Source: Metellina segmentata
Lineage: Eukaryota; Arthropoda; Arachnida; Araneae; Tetragnathidae
NCBI GenBank assembly: GCA_947359465.1
Contig: OX375873.1
Location: forward strand, 58,995,573-59,059,572
Direction of reading: 5' to 3'
Length of the DNA stretch: 64,000 bases
Below, piece by piece: positions 1-12,165 of this stretch. The translations under genes were made by a program, and so were the position numbers. Under the pieces are notes generated by a model. That model was given only the letters and a program-made list of their open reading frames with translations. It did no database searches and had not been told where the DNA came from. Position 1 is the first letter of the stretch, and every line of letters begins with the position of its first letter.

Positions 1-500
1 ACAATGACCGCCTCTTCGTTGTACCCCATACCATACTTAAACATAATTGAGAATAGCTTTACTCGACTAAACAGTGACGGAACATGTTCGTTACTGTAAT
101 TTAATCACTAAACACGAAGCAAAGTTAAACTCAGTTTCACTTTTAAAGACAAGTTAATGGCTGATTGTCAGGTTGGAGCCTTTGCATCTTAATCTTCTGT
201 GCAACGTTATTGAAAGACATATTTGAAGACTTTTTCAGTTAACGAATATTACTCTTTGCTTCAGTGTTAGTGTTAAACACTAAGTTTACCATCCTTTCAT
301 AAATACCTACTGTTGCCCAAACTAGTATTTAAATGACCCATCTTAAAATGCAAGTAACAATGGAATCAGTGTTTGAAATAATGGAAAAGTGATATTCAAA
401 TAATAAATATGAACACAAAATTACAAAAATTCACTGGCCATAAGTACTTTTGTTCATAAATTTTACTCTAAAGTGCCACTTTAAACATTCAAATTTTCAC
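1..500. other. AT-rich non-coding DNA, nothing recognised
   Basis: No ORF with recognisable protein content, no terminal inverted repeats and no tRNA-like boxes were seen. Confidence 0.5.
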
Positions 501-1149
501 TATGACTACTTTTGTCCCTTGGGATACATGTTGTACGTTGAGATACATGTTGTGCCTTGAAATAAATGTTACTTTTAGATTGCTTGAAGTAGACTACAAA
601 ATACATCAAATGCACACATACAGTTCCGTATTTATGAAAAATTACACACAGTTTCAACATTTTATCGCTTGGCACAACACTTGGTAGATTTTTCACAGAA
701 TCAGTTAAAAATCACCTGCACTATAATCCAATGGGACGACTGTCGAAGACCATCTGCGCCGTCCGGGTAGATGATAGGGCTTAAATTTTTAGAAAACATA
801 AACTCCAACGAAGAACGCATTATAGATACAAAGCAAGGAATAAAAAAATATATTAGCTTGCTACGGAGAAATTCCGCGAGAAACAAAGAAGACATTGTGT
901 CGTCAGACGAATTTTTTAGATTTTATGATGCCATCGACATCAAAATAACTTTTTTTTGTTGCACATTAATTTTTAAATACTTTGTTTTTCAATCGGAATA
1001 AAAAGAACTGCATTTCTATTAAATATTTTTATTTTGAACGAGTGGTTTTGTCAGTCCTTGGTCTCAATTGATCAAAATTTATATGCAACTTTATATGCCC
1101 CGACGTACGCGATTTTTCGTCGGTCCCACCTATCGCGTAACTTCAGGGT

Positions 1150-1665
1150 ATTAGTATATTTGTAAACCCAGACTATTGTATCAAAGGACAAAATAAATTG
1201 TTGTACCTTGGGATGTACCAAGGTACAACATTTGTTTTGTCCCAAGGTACAACATTTGTTTTGTCCCAAGGTACGACATTTGTTTTATCCCAAGGTACAA
1301 CTGGTTGCCTTTATAAATAAAACGTCTAGAAAGAAGTATCAGGTTATGTTTACATTCAAATCGTATCACCATTAAGCAGAACAGATTTTTAACTAAATTT
1401 ATCAACCATAAAAAAATGTAATTAGAAGTAGTGAAAATACAAGAACACAAATTGCAAAATCCAAAACATTTACTTACTAGAGGACGTATTTCATTTCGAT
1501 GTTTAGAAAACACAACAAATATCTGTGGAGTGCCAATCTTTGTGAGAAGATTCTCTGATGGCGAATGGTTAACTACAATGTATTATTTTGGTACTTACTC
1601 AAACGGAGGCAGCACAATATAAACTATTTCAAGGTACAATTGTCCCAAGGTACGACACCTTCCCC
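1150..1665. mobile_element. Iteron-bearing TIR element, right-hand part (family A, copy 1)
   Basis: The right end reads ACGACACCTTCCCC followed by TA. Its reverse complement matches the left end of a second copy at 39098 (GGGGAAAATGTCGTGCC). Copies of GTACCTTGGGACA lie just inside the end and in a tandem cluster at 1218-1300. The left boundary is unclear; related motifs such as TGTCCCTTGGGATAC occur from about 510. There is no credible transposase, so it looks non-autonomous. Superfamily is not determined; TA flanks would suit a Tc1/mariner/pogo type element. Confidence 0.45.
1218..1300. repeat. 24-bp tandem repeat, about 3.4 copies
   Basis: Units begin at 1218, 1242, 1266 and 1290, each starting CCAAGGTAC and followed by a TTTGTTTTGTC-type spacer. 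The same core lies near both ends of the 39 kb element, so these may be transposase-binding iterons (inference). Confidence 0.75.
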
Positions 1666-1674
1666 TACATTATA

Positions 1675-1785
1675 TAGTTAATTTGCAGATTACATGATTT
1701 GCTCCGTTAACGTGCGGAATCAAGAGTTTTCCGCATTTAACCTGATGTAATATGCACATTAACGCCTTCCGTATCGTTAAAGTTC
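1675..1785. repeat. Iteron-like motifs upstream of the KRBA2-like relic
   Basis: Contains TTTGCAGATTACAT, CGTTAACGTGCGG and ATATGCACATTAACG. They resemble the GTAATGTGCAGATTA motifs at 3395-3672. Their position on both sides of the KRBA2-like ORF suggests terminal or subterminal repeats of one element. Confidence 0.35.
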
Positions 1786-1791
1786 AAAAGT

Positions 1792-2241
1792 TTGTTTAGA
1801 AAATACAGCGTGATGAGTCTAGGAAAGGTTTAAAAAAGCAAGCAAAGAAAATGTTAGCAGTTTCTAATGCAAAGCACCCAAATGTCAATGAAGGTGTCAC
1901 TAAGAATTAAAGTACCCGAAGCAGACAGAGCAAAAACTGATGCATGCTCGATATTAGCTGTGGTTCTTTGTGAAACAGAGGGTGGCTTTTATAAACTTGG
2001 TACTAAAACGGGCATTTTAAAACAATTGCATGCAAAATCTAAATTCAGTGTCTGTTATGATAGATTTTTAACGAAAGAAGATGTACCTGCTGTAGAAGTA
2101 TCTTTACGTCAAACAGCAGTAAAACATTCCCTTGGTACTGGGCAGGGTTTCAGAAAATGTGACTGCAAATCTAAATATACCATAAATAAGTGTGCTTGTC
2201 GCAAAAACCAATTGCTATGTAATTCAGTTACCGATATTTAG
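1792..2241 (+). pseudogene. KRBA2-like integrase element, C-terminal fragment, frameshifted
   Basis: The open C-terminal part starts at 1867 (124 codons). It contains LRIKVPEADRAKTD, ILAVVL, YKLGTKTGILKQL and a Cys-rich tail (CxC, then CxC, then LLCN). This order is typical of the C-terminus of arthropod KRAB-A domain-containing protein 2-like proteins, whose full forms carry an integrase core. The family segment before it (RKGLKKQAKKMLAVSNAKHP) is present from about 1815 but in another frame, so a frameshift lies near 1897-1902. The tail ends CNSVTDI rather than the usual CNSxCH. The integrase core is absent. A LINE lies about 170 bp downstream. Confidence 0.7.
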
Positions 2242-2410
2242 ATTGCACTAATAAGTAAGCATAATTTTATCAGATGTTTTGCAAATTCATTTCCTTAATT
2301 GTAATAATATTTTAAGCCGTTTGATTCTTTCTATTACAGTTTTTTTTTATTGATGATTGATTCTATCAACTAATTTGTTGATTGTTTGATTGTATTAACT
2401 TGATTCTTTA

Positions 2411-3366
2411 GGTATCGAAAAATAAATAATACAAATACAAATATTGACGACCAGCTACAGGCTCAAGCCCAACAAGGCTGGTCCTTTGTTTATGAATTCC
2501 CCAATTCCCACTGACTATCCAATTGTATCTTAAATTTGTACACTCCCTTTGAATTAACTATATTTTCTGGCAACGCGTTCCAACTGTCTATTACCTTAAT
2601 AAAGTAGTAATTTATCCTTAAATCCCGATTAAAATGTGTCTTATTCAATTTATACCCATGGCCCCTTGTTCTGTTATCCCTATTGAAATTTAAGCACTCT
2701 GTGTCCCCTTGTTTTACCAACTTGAAAAGCTGAATCAAATCCCCCCTCCTTCTTCTCCTTTCCTGTGTATACATGTTTAGCTTACTTAAACGTTAATTGT
2801 AGTCGAGACTTGCTATCCCTTTTATTATTTTTGTAGCTCTGTGCTGAACCCTTTCAATTAAATCTATATCCTTTCTCATATATGGAGCCCAGAATTGTAC
2901 AGCATATTCTAGATGTGGTCTTACTAAACCCTTATATAACGGCAAGATTATATTCTTATCCCTTGAAGTTACAGTCTTGTTAATATACCCCAATAACATA
3001 TTAGTCTTTTTACCCGCAGCTGAACTTTGGTGACCCATTTTAAAATACCTGTGAATTATCACCCCAAGATTCTTGACTGTTTCTCCCTCCTTTACCTTTA
3101 CTCCCTGCAGACAGTACTCGGCTCTACTGTTCCTGTAACCCATATGCAGAACTTGACATTTCCCTACATTAAATGACATACACCATTTTACAGCCCATTT
3201 GGATATCTTATCAAAATTCCCTTGTAAATTCTCTATCTGTAACTTGGTATCCACTGTCCCCCATATTTTTAGGTCATCTGCAAATATACTGATTCTATTC
3301 TTAATCCCCTGACCTATATCATCTATGAAAATTATAAATAAAATTGGTCCCAAAACTGATCCCTGA
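2411..3366 (-). mobile_element. 5'-truncated CR1-like non-LTR retrotransposon
   Basis: The minus strand encodes the C-terminal half of a LINE reverse transcriptase. It opens exactly at the conserved QGSVLGPILF block and continues past FADD, then loses homology at about 3366, which is typical 5' truncation. The 3' end has a GACCAGC/GCTGGTC stem flanking a GGCTTGAGCC loop, then a short ATTTGTATT-type repeat, which suits the CR1/L2 group rather than a poly(A) LINE. It appears to have landed inside the KRBA2-like element. Confidence 0.8.
2490..3366 (-). pseudogene. Reverse transcriptase C-terminal fragment with one in-frame stop
   Basis: The upper part, from Met at 3353, has FIDDIGQGIKNR, the catalytic FADD at residues 24-27, a thumb region (KCQVLHMG, NLGVIIH) and the post-RT block RPHLEYAVQFWAPY with RVQHRATKII. 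A single TAA at 2793-2795 separates this from the continuing C-terminus (YTQERRRRRGDLIQLFK and WNALPENIV), which is in the same frame. One nonsense change is the only lesion seen in the surviving part. The endonuclease and N-terminal RT motifs are missing. Confidence 0.85.
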
Positions 3367-3394
3367 GTTCTTATGTTAATGTAAGCGTACAGAA

Positions 3395-3672
3395 ACGTTG
3401 CTGTTGTTTCAGCAAATATCTTATTTTCACTTTAACAAGTGTCTTGTCGGTAATGTGCAGATTATCTAGGTAATTTGAAGATTTGTTCTAGAAAAGATCT
3501 TATTTTCACTTTAACGAGTGCCTTGTAGGTAATGTGTAGATTATTTAGATAATCTGCAGATTACCTAGGTAATTTGAGAAATTATACGATTTTAGACACT
3601 TTAACGGATTACCCTAGTTAATCTGCACATTACCTAGATAATTTGTAGAATAACTGATTAGTGCACTTTAGC
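3395..3672. repeat. Cluster of GTAATGTGCAGATTA-type direct and inverted motifs
   Basis: The block TTATTTTCACTTTAAC then GTGTCTTGT/GTGCCTTGT then GTAATGTG occurs twice (about 3421 and 3490). Inverted forms follow: TAATCTGCAGATTACCTAGG and TAATCTGCACATTACCTAG. Similar motifs sit at 1675-1785 on the other side of the KRBA2-like ORF. I read them as subterminal repeats of that element, split by the LINE. Confidence 0.45.
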
Positions 3673-3687
3673 GGTAACATAAACAAG

Positions 3688-3895
3688 GGCCGTGATAGCT
3701 GGTTAGAAGAATGAGCGGATTTACAACCGGACGATTGTGAGTTCAAAACTAGATTCAACCAAAGACCATCATGTAAGTGAGGGCTGGTGCACTAAGTTGT
3801 CGTGGCTTCACTACTTCTTCAGGATTTATCCCGGGCCATTGAAAATAACTCGTTATATTATGTTCTTGTGCAACCTTAATTCAATTTCCTCCCCT
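3688..3895 (+). mobile_element. tRNA-derived SINE
   Basis: It starts GGCCGTGATAGCTGGTTAGA (A-box-like) and has a degenerate B box at GTGAGTTCAAAACTAG. A non-tRNA body follows (ACTACTTCTTCAGGATTTATC). It does not fold as a proper tRNA. No clear target duplication was found. Confidence 0.55.
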
Positions 3896-5545
3896 TTATT
3901 GTTTATAAGTTGATCTTGAGAGGATATGCAATTTTAGCAAAACCACTGCTATACATATAAGCAATTAAGAAAATTTATTACGATTCTGCTAGTGCATGTA
4001 ACTGCAATTAAAACTAGATTAAGACTCACTACGCAATACAAACTTACTGGAACTAATACTCCGTGTGTAAAATGATAGTAAACAATAGGAAAGGAATGAC
4101 AAATTTAAAGCTTGGATTTGTTTTAGCATTTCATGATGCAGAAGGCGTAAAATTAAAGTTGTTAGTTTTCTTCGCGTAGTAAAGAATGATTGATAATGAT
4201 TTTAGACCTGTCACCTAAGAAAGGTTCAATGATGCTTCTTACATTTTGGAAACAACATCCAGTCTGAAATTTATATAATTGCATTTCAAACAATTCTAGC
4301 ACTCGAAGTTTGGAAACTCTAAGTAGCCCGGCCAAAATGAAATAATTTAAAATGCAATCCAAGCATTAGGCCGCCCATAAGTGCAATCAATAAATTACAA
4401 AATCTGACAAGGGAGAGGAAATTGCATTATTCACCGAACTAATTTCTATACCTTGGAAGTTACATTTTCATTCAGCCCCAATGCATTTAAAATACAATTT
4501 CCACCTAGAATTTCCCTTCATCTTCTTCCATTAATCCAGCGGAGTTGTAGTGAAAATCACATTAAGAGGCAACTGTCAAGGGTTGGGAAAAGGGATCTGT
4601 GTGGGATTTCGCTCGCTTTCATATACATACCATAACAATGATATTATTAAATGTATTTCAGTTGCATTTTCCCGTTCAAATGGAGGAAACCCCACCATTT
4701 ACGTGGATTTGAAAGCACTGCGGATATATCTAATTTGCGCTGTTAGGGAGATTTTCTGTTGGGTGTTCTTGAAATTTAATTCAGTCGGTCCATAAATTTC
4801 ATCGGGTAAAGTATATTTGGTTTTGAGAGTTGGACTCGACATTTAAAGTTGACTGCTCTTTGCTGGATAGAGTTAAGCAGGTAGGGATTAAAGAATGACG
4901 GTGTAAGTTAAATTGTAATATTATTCCTAAATTAACTTTGAATTTGAAGCTTACATTGGATCAAAACATATAAATATGATGTAGGATGTTGGAATTTTGG
5001 AGACGCAAATTATAAATAAATAAAATCAAAGTAGTTTGAGCATAAATGCATGCTTCGTATTGTAAAACAAGAGTACAAATTATATGCCTTTGTATATTAT
5101 ACAGATTAGTGTTTCGTAATTGTTTATATATTAACACTACTAAACCCAATGTTTCGGTTTTAAGAAGTCAAATTACTCAAATGTTTCAACTATCAACAAT
5201 ATTGTAATATGCGGAACTGTGCAAAAATGAAATAATAGAAAGGAAACAAAGTAGTTTCAGGCTCATAAACGCAATTTGAAATGCATGTGATATCTTTATT
5301 CAATTTTATTTCAGTAAAATTTAAGCATTTTATTTTGTATTTTTGGAAACGTCGATGTGTGCAAGGAAACATCTTACAAATCATAAAATAGCAAATGATG
5401 ATTATTGTTGAGTAAAGATTGCATAAATGAAACAAACCAGAAATTGCACAAAAGATCAAAATTAAATATCGCTAAACTTTGAAAAAAATATCCGAACTAA
5501 AAGTTAATCTGCTTTAAAAATCAAAATCCAAAGTATTGTAGTCTA
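3896..5545. other. AT-rich non-coding DNA, nothing recognised
   Basis: Only short ORFs without family motifs. No TIRs or tRNA boxes seen. Confidence 0.45.
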
Positions 5546-5773
5546 AAAAAGAAACAATAACAAACGTATTGCACAACCGTTATCCAGTTTCAAAAATGAA
5601 GTAAGCACAATAAAAATATACTTATATAAAAGATTAAAAGTCAACGCTAACTAAAAGTTAAAAAGAAACAATAACAAACGTATTGCACAACCGTTATCCA
5701 GTTTCAAAAATAAAGTAAGCACAATAAAAAGATACTTATATAAAAGATTAAAAGTCAACGCTAACTAAAAGTT
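5546..5773. repeat. Tandem duplication, two copies of about 114 bp
   Basis: GAAACAATAACAAACGTATT begins at 5551 and again at 5665, and the copies differ at only a few positions. The high identity suggests a recent local duplication. No function is apparent. Confidence 0.85.
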
Positions 5774-5939
5774 AACATGCTTTAAAAAAAAGCAATACAT
5801 TTTTGAAAGGATATGCAGTAATCGGGCGGCTACACGGCAACGGATACACACGCGCAGTAAATACGGATTCATTCAATACCGATTCATGACTGTTGCCATT
5901 CGGAAAAAAGATAATAATAATAGAACATCGCAATAAATT

Positions 5940-6100
5940 AATTTTAAAATTTTAAAGATTAAATTTTAAAAATCGGGCTGGTCTATAAAATTGCAAAAAA
6001 ATTCGTACTACATGTGTGCCAAATTTCATTAGTGTGAATGCCATAAATTCGCCAGGGCGCAACTTCATGACACACACACACAAACTTTACTTTATAATAG
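5940..6100 (-). mobile_element. Helitron-like 5' end, reverse orientation (family H2, copy 1)
   Basis: Read on the minus strand it starts ACTATTATAAAGTAAAGTTTG, then CACTAATGAAATTTGGCACA. The same layout occurs at 21326 and 28217. The TCTAnTATTATAAA-type start and the FGGCACA-like block are common at arthropod Helitron 5' ends. No matching 3' hairpin with CTAG was found, so this is only a fragment. Confidence 0.4.
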
Positions 6101-6124
6101 TATATATATATATATATATATATA
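6101..6124. repeat. (TA)n microsatellite
   Basis: Uninterrupted TA dinucleotide run at the outer edge of the Helitron-like end. Confidence 0.95.
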
Positions 6125-8113
6125 CTCTCATAAGACTCCGGAAAAAAGCCTTAGTGGTGTTTGTCTTTTGGCAATGACAATCGAGCATCAGGTAATTACT
6201 GGTAATAAAATCTTTGGTGGGAAAATATTTAAGTTATTTTGAAACCATTTTTTATACAAGATCAAAGCCGTTTCAAATCGGTATTTTAAAATATATTCTT
6301 ATTTTTAAAATATTATACGCATAAAGAGCGAAGTAGGAATCAGTCATATGGAAGAAAGTTGCGGAAGACAAAGCGCAATGTACAAAACTCGTATAATGTT
6401 TGTTCAGTTTGAAATGTAAATGGGAATGCGCAGATTTCTTTCTAAATTTCCCAAAGTGCTGCATGGTAGAAAAGTTCTCCCTAAAATAACATATTTCCTA
6501 GGCAACAGAATATTTCGCTGCTTGTTAATAATCAAGAAATTATCAACCCTTCAGTGTGTACACTGGAAATAGGGCTGTAAGCTTCACACGTTCGCAAACT
6601 GAGACATCTTGGATCACAAGTCATACTGCTTCTGCATAAACAATCGGATTCATCACAAGGTCATAAGTCTTCAATTTGTCCTGTTACGCATACGTCTAAT
6701 TTGATTAACTAGACAAAATATAGATATGAAGAGTTAATAGGTTCAAAACGGATATTGCTGGATTCAATACTTTTCCATTTTCGTTCAAGCTTAGAACATC
6801 GGGTATGACGATGTTTATTTAATTTTTAAGAGTATCCATGAAAGATAGCAGTACTATTTTAGTTATTCAGTATTACGTTTTTACGAAAAAGGCGAACATT
6901 ACTTTCTTCTAAGACAGTAACATACAACCGGTGTATTAGGGCATACTAGTGTATAGCAAACATGATACTGCTTTGCCTTACTGATAGAAAAACGGTTTAC
7001 ATCATGAAATTTATTTCATTTCATCGGTTTTGTTTTGAAATGTTGACCAGTATTATAATTTCGATACTCGTATTTTACTACAATTAATATTGAGTGTTAT
7101 TCTTAATTACAAAGTATCATAAATAAATTGTATCAAAGATAATTTTTAAAAACCGCTTTTTAAGCAAATAGGAGAGGTACATAAAACTATTATTATTTTC
7201 TGTAAATAAATCATATTAGACCTGTTTTTTATTAGATCCGCAAAAACAATAATATATTTTTGTGCTGCCGCAGAATTTTTGGTATTAGTTTGTGTGTCAT
7301 GAGAAGAAAAGAGCTGAAAATCGCTGCTAATAAATCACTGCCTCTTTTTTAAATACATGCACCATCAAAAAAATAATTATTAAATTAACTATTTTTAGAA
7401 AAAGGTTTTGTCCTTTATAATGAGTGGCTTTTGTGTTCTATCTCTCAATTTACACTTAAAACCGAACAATACTATCCTATTTTCCTCTCATCAACATTTG
7501 GTTACATTTTTGTCCAAGAGATGGCGCTAAACAGACGTTTTGCTCTTATACAGCATTATCCATTCGTTTCTTCTATGTATTGGAATTTCGGATGAGCTGG
7601 ATTTTCTTTTTTGAGCAAAAATTCTTTTCAAAAAGGACTTCATAAGAATAATAAAATTTATGGAATATTGAGCGAACAAAAACAGTTATCTTCAGCTTTG
7701 TAAACACAGTACAAATTTTTTATCGAACATGGAAATTTAAAATAATTTTGTATGAGTACCGATTTTGGTAATTAATATTGATCAAATTTATTCCAGGATA
7801 AGATTTTCTATTGAGACTTACGAATACTCTTACTTGTCTACTGATGAATATTGAACACATGTGATGAACATTAAGTAAACCGAAGTATCAATACCATTTC
7901 TATTTTTCTATTTTAAGTTTACTCCACTGATGTAGCATTTTTATACGTACGTAGAATATAAATTTGAAAATAAATCATCCTAAAAAGTGAAAAGAGAACC
8001 AAAAACTTCATTATGTGGCCTTTAAGTTAGTTCAAAAATTATATTTTCATCGATATGGATATACTTTTAAACTGTTTCATTACTTGCGTTTTTACATGAC
8101 TTCACTATGATTT

Positions 8114-8190
<77 letters not shown>

Positions 8191-10109
8191 GGTTAATTGA
8201 TTTTAATATCCAGAGTTTTACCAAACAACATTAGTAAAAGTTAATAAGTAATTTGAATATGAAAGGGGAAAAATTTGTAAAATGATCATAATTTTTAAGG
8301 TACAGTTGATCCAACAAAACTTAAAGGAATAAAATAGCAAAATAGTAAAAAACAAAAGGGTTGTAAAAGAAACAAAGCAAGTTATGTTATTGTCATATAA
8401 TATAAATATTTATAACTACTATTAATACAAATTCTTCATTAAAAGTAATATCTAATTGAACATTACAGTAAAAATATCTCTAAAACAAGCTAAATACACT
8501 GCTTTTTAATTAATGTTAAATTATTTCACAAATGATAGGATTGGTGCTAATGTTGAGGTATATTGTTTTGGTCATTGAGTTGTTCTCAATACATTAACCT
8601 TTATATTTAATATTACTTTATGATTCAGATTATCTCTTTGTAATATAATGAATTGTTTTGATGAAACACTCAATATAGTATTTTTATAACACATCATTGA
8701 AACAAAAGTTGCAAGTAAATAGTTTCATTCGTAAAAGTAGAAAATTATTTTGAGAAAGTAATCAGCAGAAATATACAAACTACACTAGAGGAAAGCAGTT
8801 GTCATTTAGTAAGAAAATGTAATTTACTTGTAAACATTAGATAAGCTTATCTTAAACCTTGATACATTTTTTAGTATTGAAACAAATAAATCCAAAAACA
8901 ACTTTACCACATAGTTATAAGACATATAAATAATTTAGATTATTTATTTGTTCAGTTCACTTAGAAGATTGTTTGCTATAAATACATATTTATTGTTAAC
9001 TTGGTGAATTATTTGAACTGTCAAATATTGTCTTACAAATACTATAAATAAATATTGGACGTAGTTTTTTCGATACACAAAAAATATTATGTTTGCCTTT
9101 ATTGTAAAAATTTCTAGTTTTATTTTAGTACTTAAAATCAAATTGCAAAAAATTACAATTCTTTATAGTCTTTTAGGTTTTCTAGAACGTACACCTTAAA
9201 AAACCTTACATTTCTAAAGTCATGATTTTCATCATGAATAAGAACAATTTTAAAAATTAGACGTTAGTATGAAATACATTTCTCTGGAATCATAATTGGT
9301 TACAACTGTGTGTGTGTGTGCATAAAATACTTTACGATTCTCTTATGTTAATTATATATATAGAATTTCATTTACTATTAATGTATTCTAATTATTGTAA
9401 ACTACACAATGTGATGTCACAAATTATTTTAATAAATGAATTTGATTCAAAATCTCTAATAAATTACTTTTGTTTGAGCATATATTGTCGGTATTGAGCA
9501 TATATAATCGGAATTTTATAAATACCGATTTAGACATTTCACAGTACAAATTTTAAGTTTAAATATTTATCAAGTACTTACTATATAGAAATATAAATAC
9601 ATCTTACAGTTTATATTATATCTGTATAATATGCAGTTGTAATATATTTTCTCTTTTAAAGTTAAAATATCTGATGTACACTTTGATTTTCATTTCATAG
9701 ATTTTTCCATAAAAAAGAGGTTTTAAATGGATAGGTTATTACATACATAAAAATGGAGTGTTTCTTAGTACATTGAATATTTTACTTCATTTTAAGTTAT
9801 TTCTCCGTTTTGGGCCCTTTTAATGTAAAATCAGGGGTTTGCGAGTTTGGTGTCTGTCTCTGTGGCCCTTAGGAGTATGTAGGAGTATTTTCATTAAACA
9901 TTAAATACTGTGAGTACCTACATTAATTTAGTCACTGAACGTTGTTGCATTGTTCTGTCTGCCATCCCGATTTGTATCTGATTTTTTTTGTTTGTGCATG
10001 TATCGCTTAAAATGTTGTCAACATAAAAGTTATATATTTTATAACTGTAATTTTACTATGTTAGTTTATTGAATACATTATTTGAATTTCCCTTCCTAAC
10101 ATACTTAGA
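6125..10109. other. AT-rich non-coding DNA with one long microsatellite
   Basis: No coding family, TIR pair or SINE was recognised apart from the (GA)n run at 8117-8185. Confidence 0.4.
8117..8185. repeat. (GA)n microsatellite, about 69 bp
   Basis: Perfect GA repeat. Comparable in length to the (CT)n run at 48229-48290. Confidence 0.97.
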
Positions 10110-10117
10110 CAAGTTTC

Positions 10118-10916
10118 GGTACAGCTACACTCTACGTTTATGACTGATGGCAACGGCTTGGCGATTTTTTTTGGCGCACTTCTAAAGTCGCTAAGGAAAT
10201 AATTATTTCTTAACTCTTTTCCTGTCACAATTTTTTTTCTTTTTCCAACACACTTTTTAAGCACATTTCAGAACGTTTTAAAAAGTATATTTAAAAAAAA
10301 CTTTCACAAAAAAATAGTAAGCTTAATCACATATCAAAACACATTTGTGAACCAGCAGAGAAACTAAGCTACGAATGGTAAGAAAACCCTGAAATTACAC
10401 TAAATACAGTGAGCATGTTGAAAAAGAAAAAGATTTACAAAAGAAAAAAAGCAAGTAATAATACCTGATAACGTCATAATTCTCTCGTAAAAAAATAATG
10501 AAAACGAAAATGGTCAAAAAAAAAAAACTCTTAATCCTGTCGTGAAAACTATTATAACAAAATAAAAATTCCACAACTGTCAAAATACAAATAAATGGAC
10601 CAATGGTATCACAGAAAATGATTTAAAAGGAAAATGCAATAAAAGGATATTTTAAAAACAAAATAACCAATGGGAGGAAATAAAAAATTTCAAACAAATC
10701 AATGAAATCAAACGATTTTAACGGATTTTGGAAGAACTTTCTAAATTATTCAAAATGAAAATTGAAAGTTTCCGTTTGCCGAGGTTGCCGTGAAAACCAC
10801 AACAACAGCAACGAAAGATGGGTTGCCTTAATTTATCGTAACTCGCTACTAGAAGTGCGCCAAAAAAAATCGTCAAGCCGTTGCCATCTCTCATAAACGT
10901 AGAGTGTAGCTGTACC
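10118..10916. mobile_element. Non-autonomous TIR transposon, 799 bp (family G1, copy 1)
   Basis: Terminal inverted repeats begin GGTACAGCTACACTCTACG at both ends, with similarity extending inwards about 60 bp (TGGCAACGGCTTG, GGCGCACTTCTA). A perfect 8-bp target duplication CAAGTTTC flanks it (10110-10117 and 10917-10924). It encodes nothing recognisable. An 8-bp duplication fits hAT, P or Merlin elements; the GG start is not the usual hAT end. A diverged relative forms the outer shell at 20590-22540. Confidence 0.88.
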
Positions 10917-11274
10917 CAAGTTTCATGCTGACACATCTGAGTAAAGACACTTAAATCTACCATAATTTGTTAGATTTGGATATGGTTGAACGTCTATTTT
11001 TTTTTGCATTGGGATTATATAGATTGGTTTACCAGTACAGCTGGAAAAAAAAACAATTATTTCTCCATATTTCAAATTATAATATTTTAATTATTTTGAG
11101 CTTACTTTTCTTTTGCGAACTGTAAATAATTTTCAAATGTGTGCCAGATAACATAAAAAGAATAAATTACTCAATCTTGCCCTAGATCCTGGAAAAATGT
11201 ACTTATACAAGTCCAATATTGCTAAAGCTGATGTTCATATCTGGTCGATATATGTCGACCAATTTTCTTCAAAG

Positions 11275-11465
11275 GGTGGAGTGGTCGTTCACGGTAAGAA
11301 GGCGATTTGTAGCCAAATATGGTAACCACCTTTTGCGGATTTTCTTCACATCTGCCGTTTTTTTTATGGCAACCCTATCTGCTGTTACGGAATTCGGCCG
11401 CCATCTTGATTTGGCGACAAAAATTAGTTGGCGACAAACGTCTTACCGTGAACGCCCACTCCACC
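11275..11465. mobile_element. 191-bp MITE with 8-bp target duplication
   Basis: Ends read GGTGGAGTGGTCGTTCACGG and, on the other strand, GGTGGAGTGGGCGTTCACGG; both continue TAAGA. CTTCAAAG flanks it on both sides (11267-11274 and 11466-11473). The GG start and 8-bp duplication are shared with the neighbouring 799-bp element, although the TIR sequences differ. Confidence 0.9.
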
Positions 11466-11521
11466 CTTCAAAGGTCTTTGTTTAACATCAATAGTTGCAG
11501 AATTGAGGTTTATGAAATGAA

Positions 11522-12165
11522 TCTATATATATAATTCTCTTACGTGGCACGCAAAAAAGACGTTATTAGTTAACGCGTTTTGGCAACATTGTACGATTGT
11601 TTGTTTACTACATGACCTCGCGCATCAATTGAATTTATAAGCGTTATTGATGAAATTTTATTGAAAAAAAGTGATTTTTAGTTGAGCTGTTGCAGTTTAT
11701 AATAGAAATCAAAGAAAACGGATGATCTTTTCAGGGCCATTTTAAAACGGTACTTTTCAGGGCCAGCAATTATAGTTCAACAAGACGCTTACACTTCAAC
11801 TTTCAACAACAAACGCAATGAAAAGTGTGGGTGGTTCGAGAGCTGGGGAAAATGTACACAAACAACATGCTGGGTATTCAATTTCCAAAGCAGCGCTCAC
11901 ATTTCGAGTCCAAATTTGCTCAAAGTTTTCGTTTGAATTCTGATTTTAGAGGTACTGTATATATGTTTTCTGTAATACAGCAATTTTAGATTTAAAAAAC
12001 ATTTTTATGGAATATTATATTTTGTAAACAATTCCTTCTGCTAGGACACATGTCTTCATTGATGCGAGCGAAGCGAGCATAGGTTCGCGCAGCGAAATAA
12101 TGAGGATTGCGAAGCAATCCTCCGGGGGTTGACGAGCGTCAGCGAGCAGGGGGCGGGCCCCCTAG
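11522..12165 (+). mobile_element. Non-autonomous Helitron, 644 bp
   Basis: The 5' end is TCTATATATATAATTCTC after a host A, and the 3' end is CTAG followed by host T, matching Helitron insertion between A and T. Just before CTAG is a GC-rich hairpin (GGGGGC/GCCCCC at 12149-12162). Upstream are compact palindromes, including AGGATTGCGAAGCAATCCT, and GCGAGCGAAGCGAGC-type sequence common at arthropod Helitron 3' ends. There is no Rep/helicase ORF, so mobilisation would need a protein from elsewhere. Confidence 0.85.
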
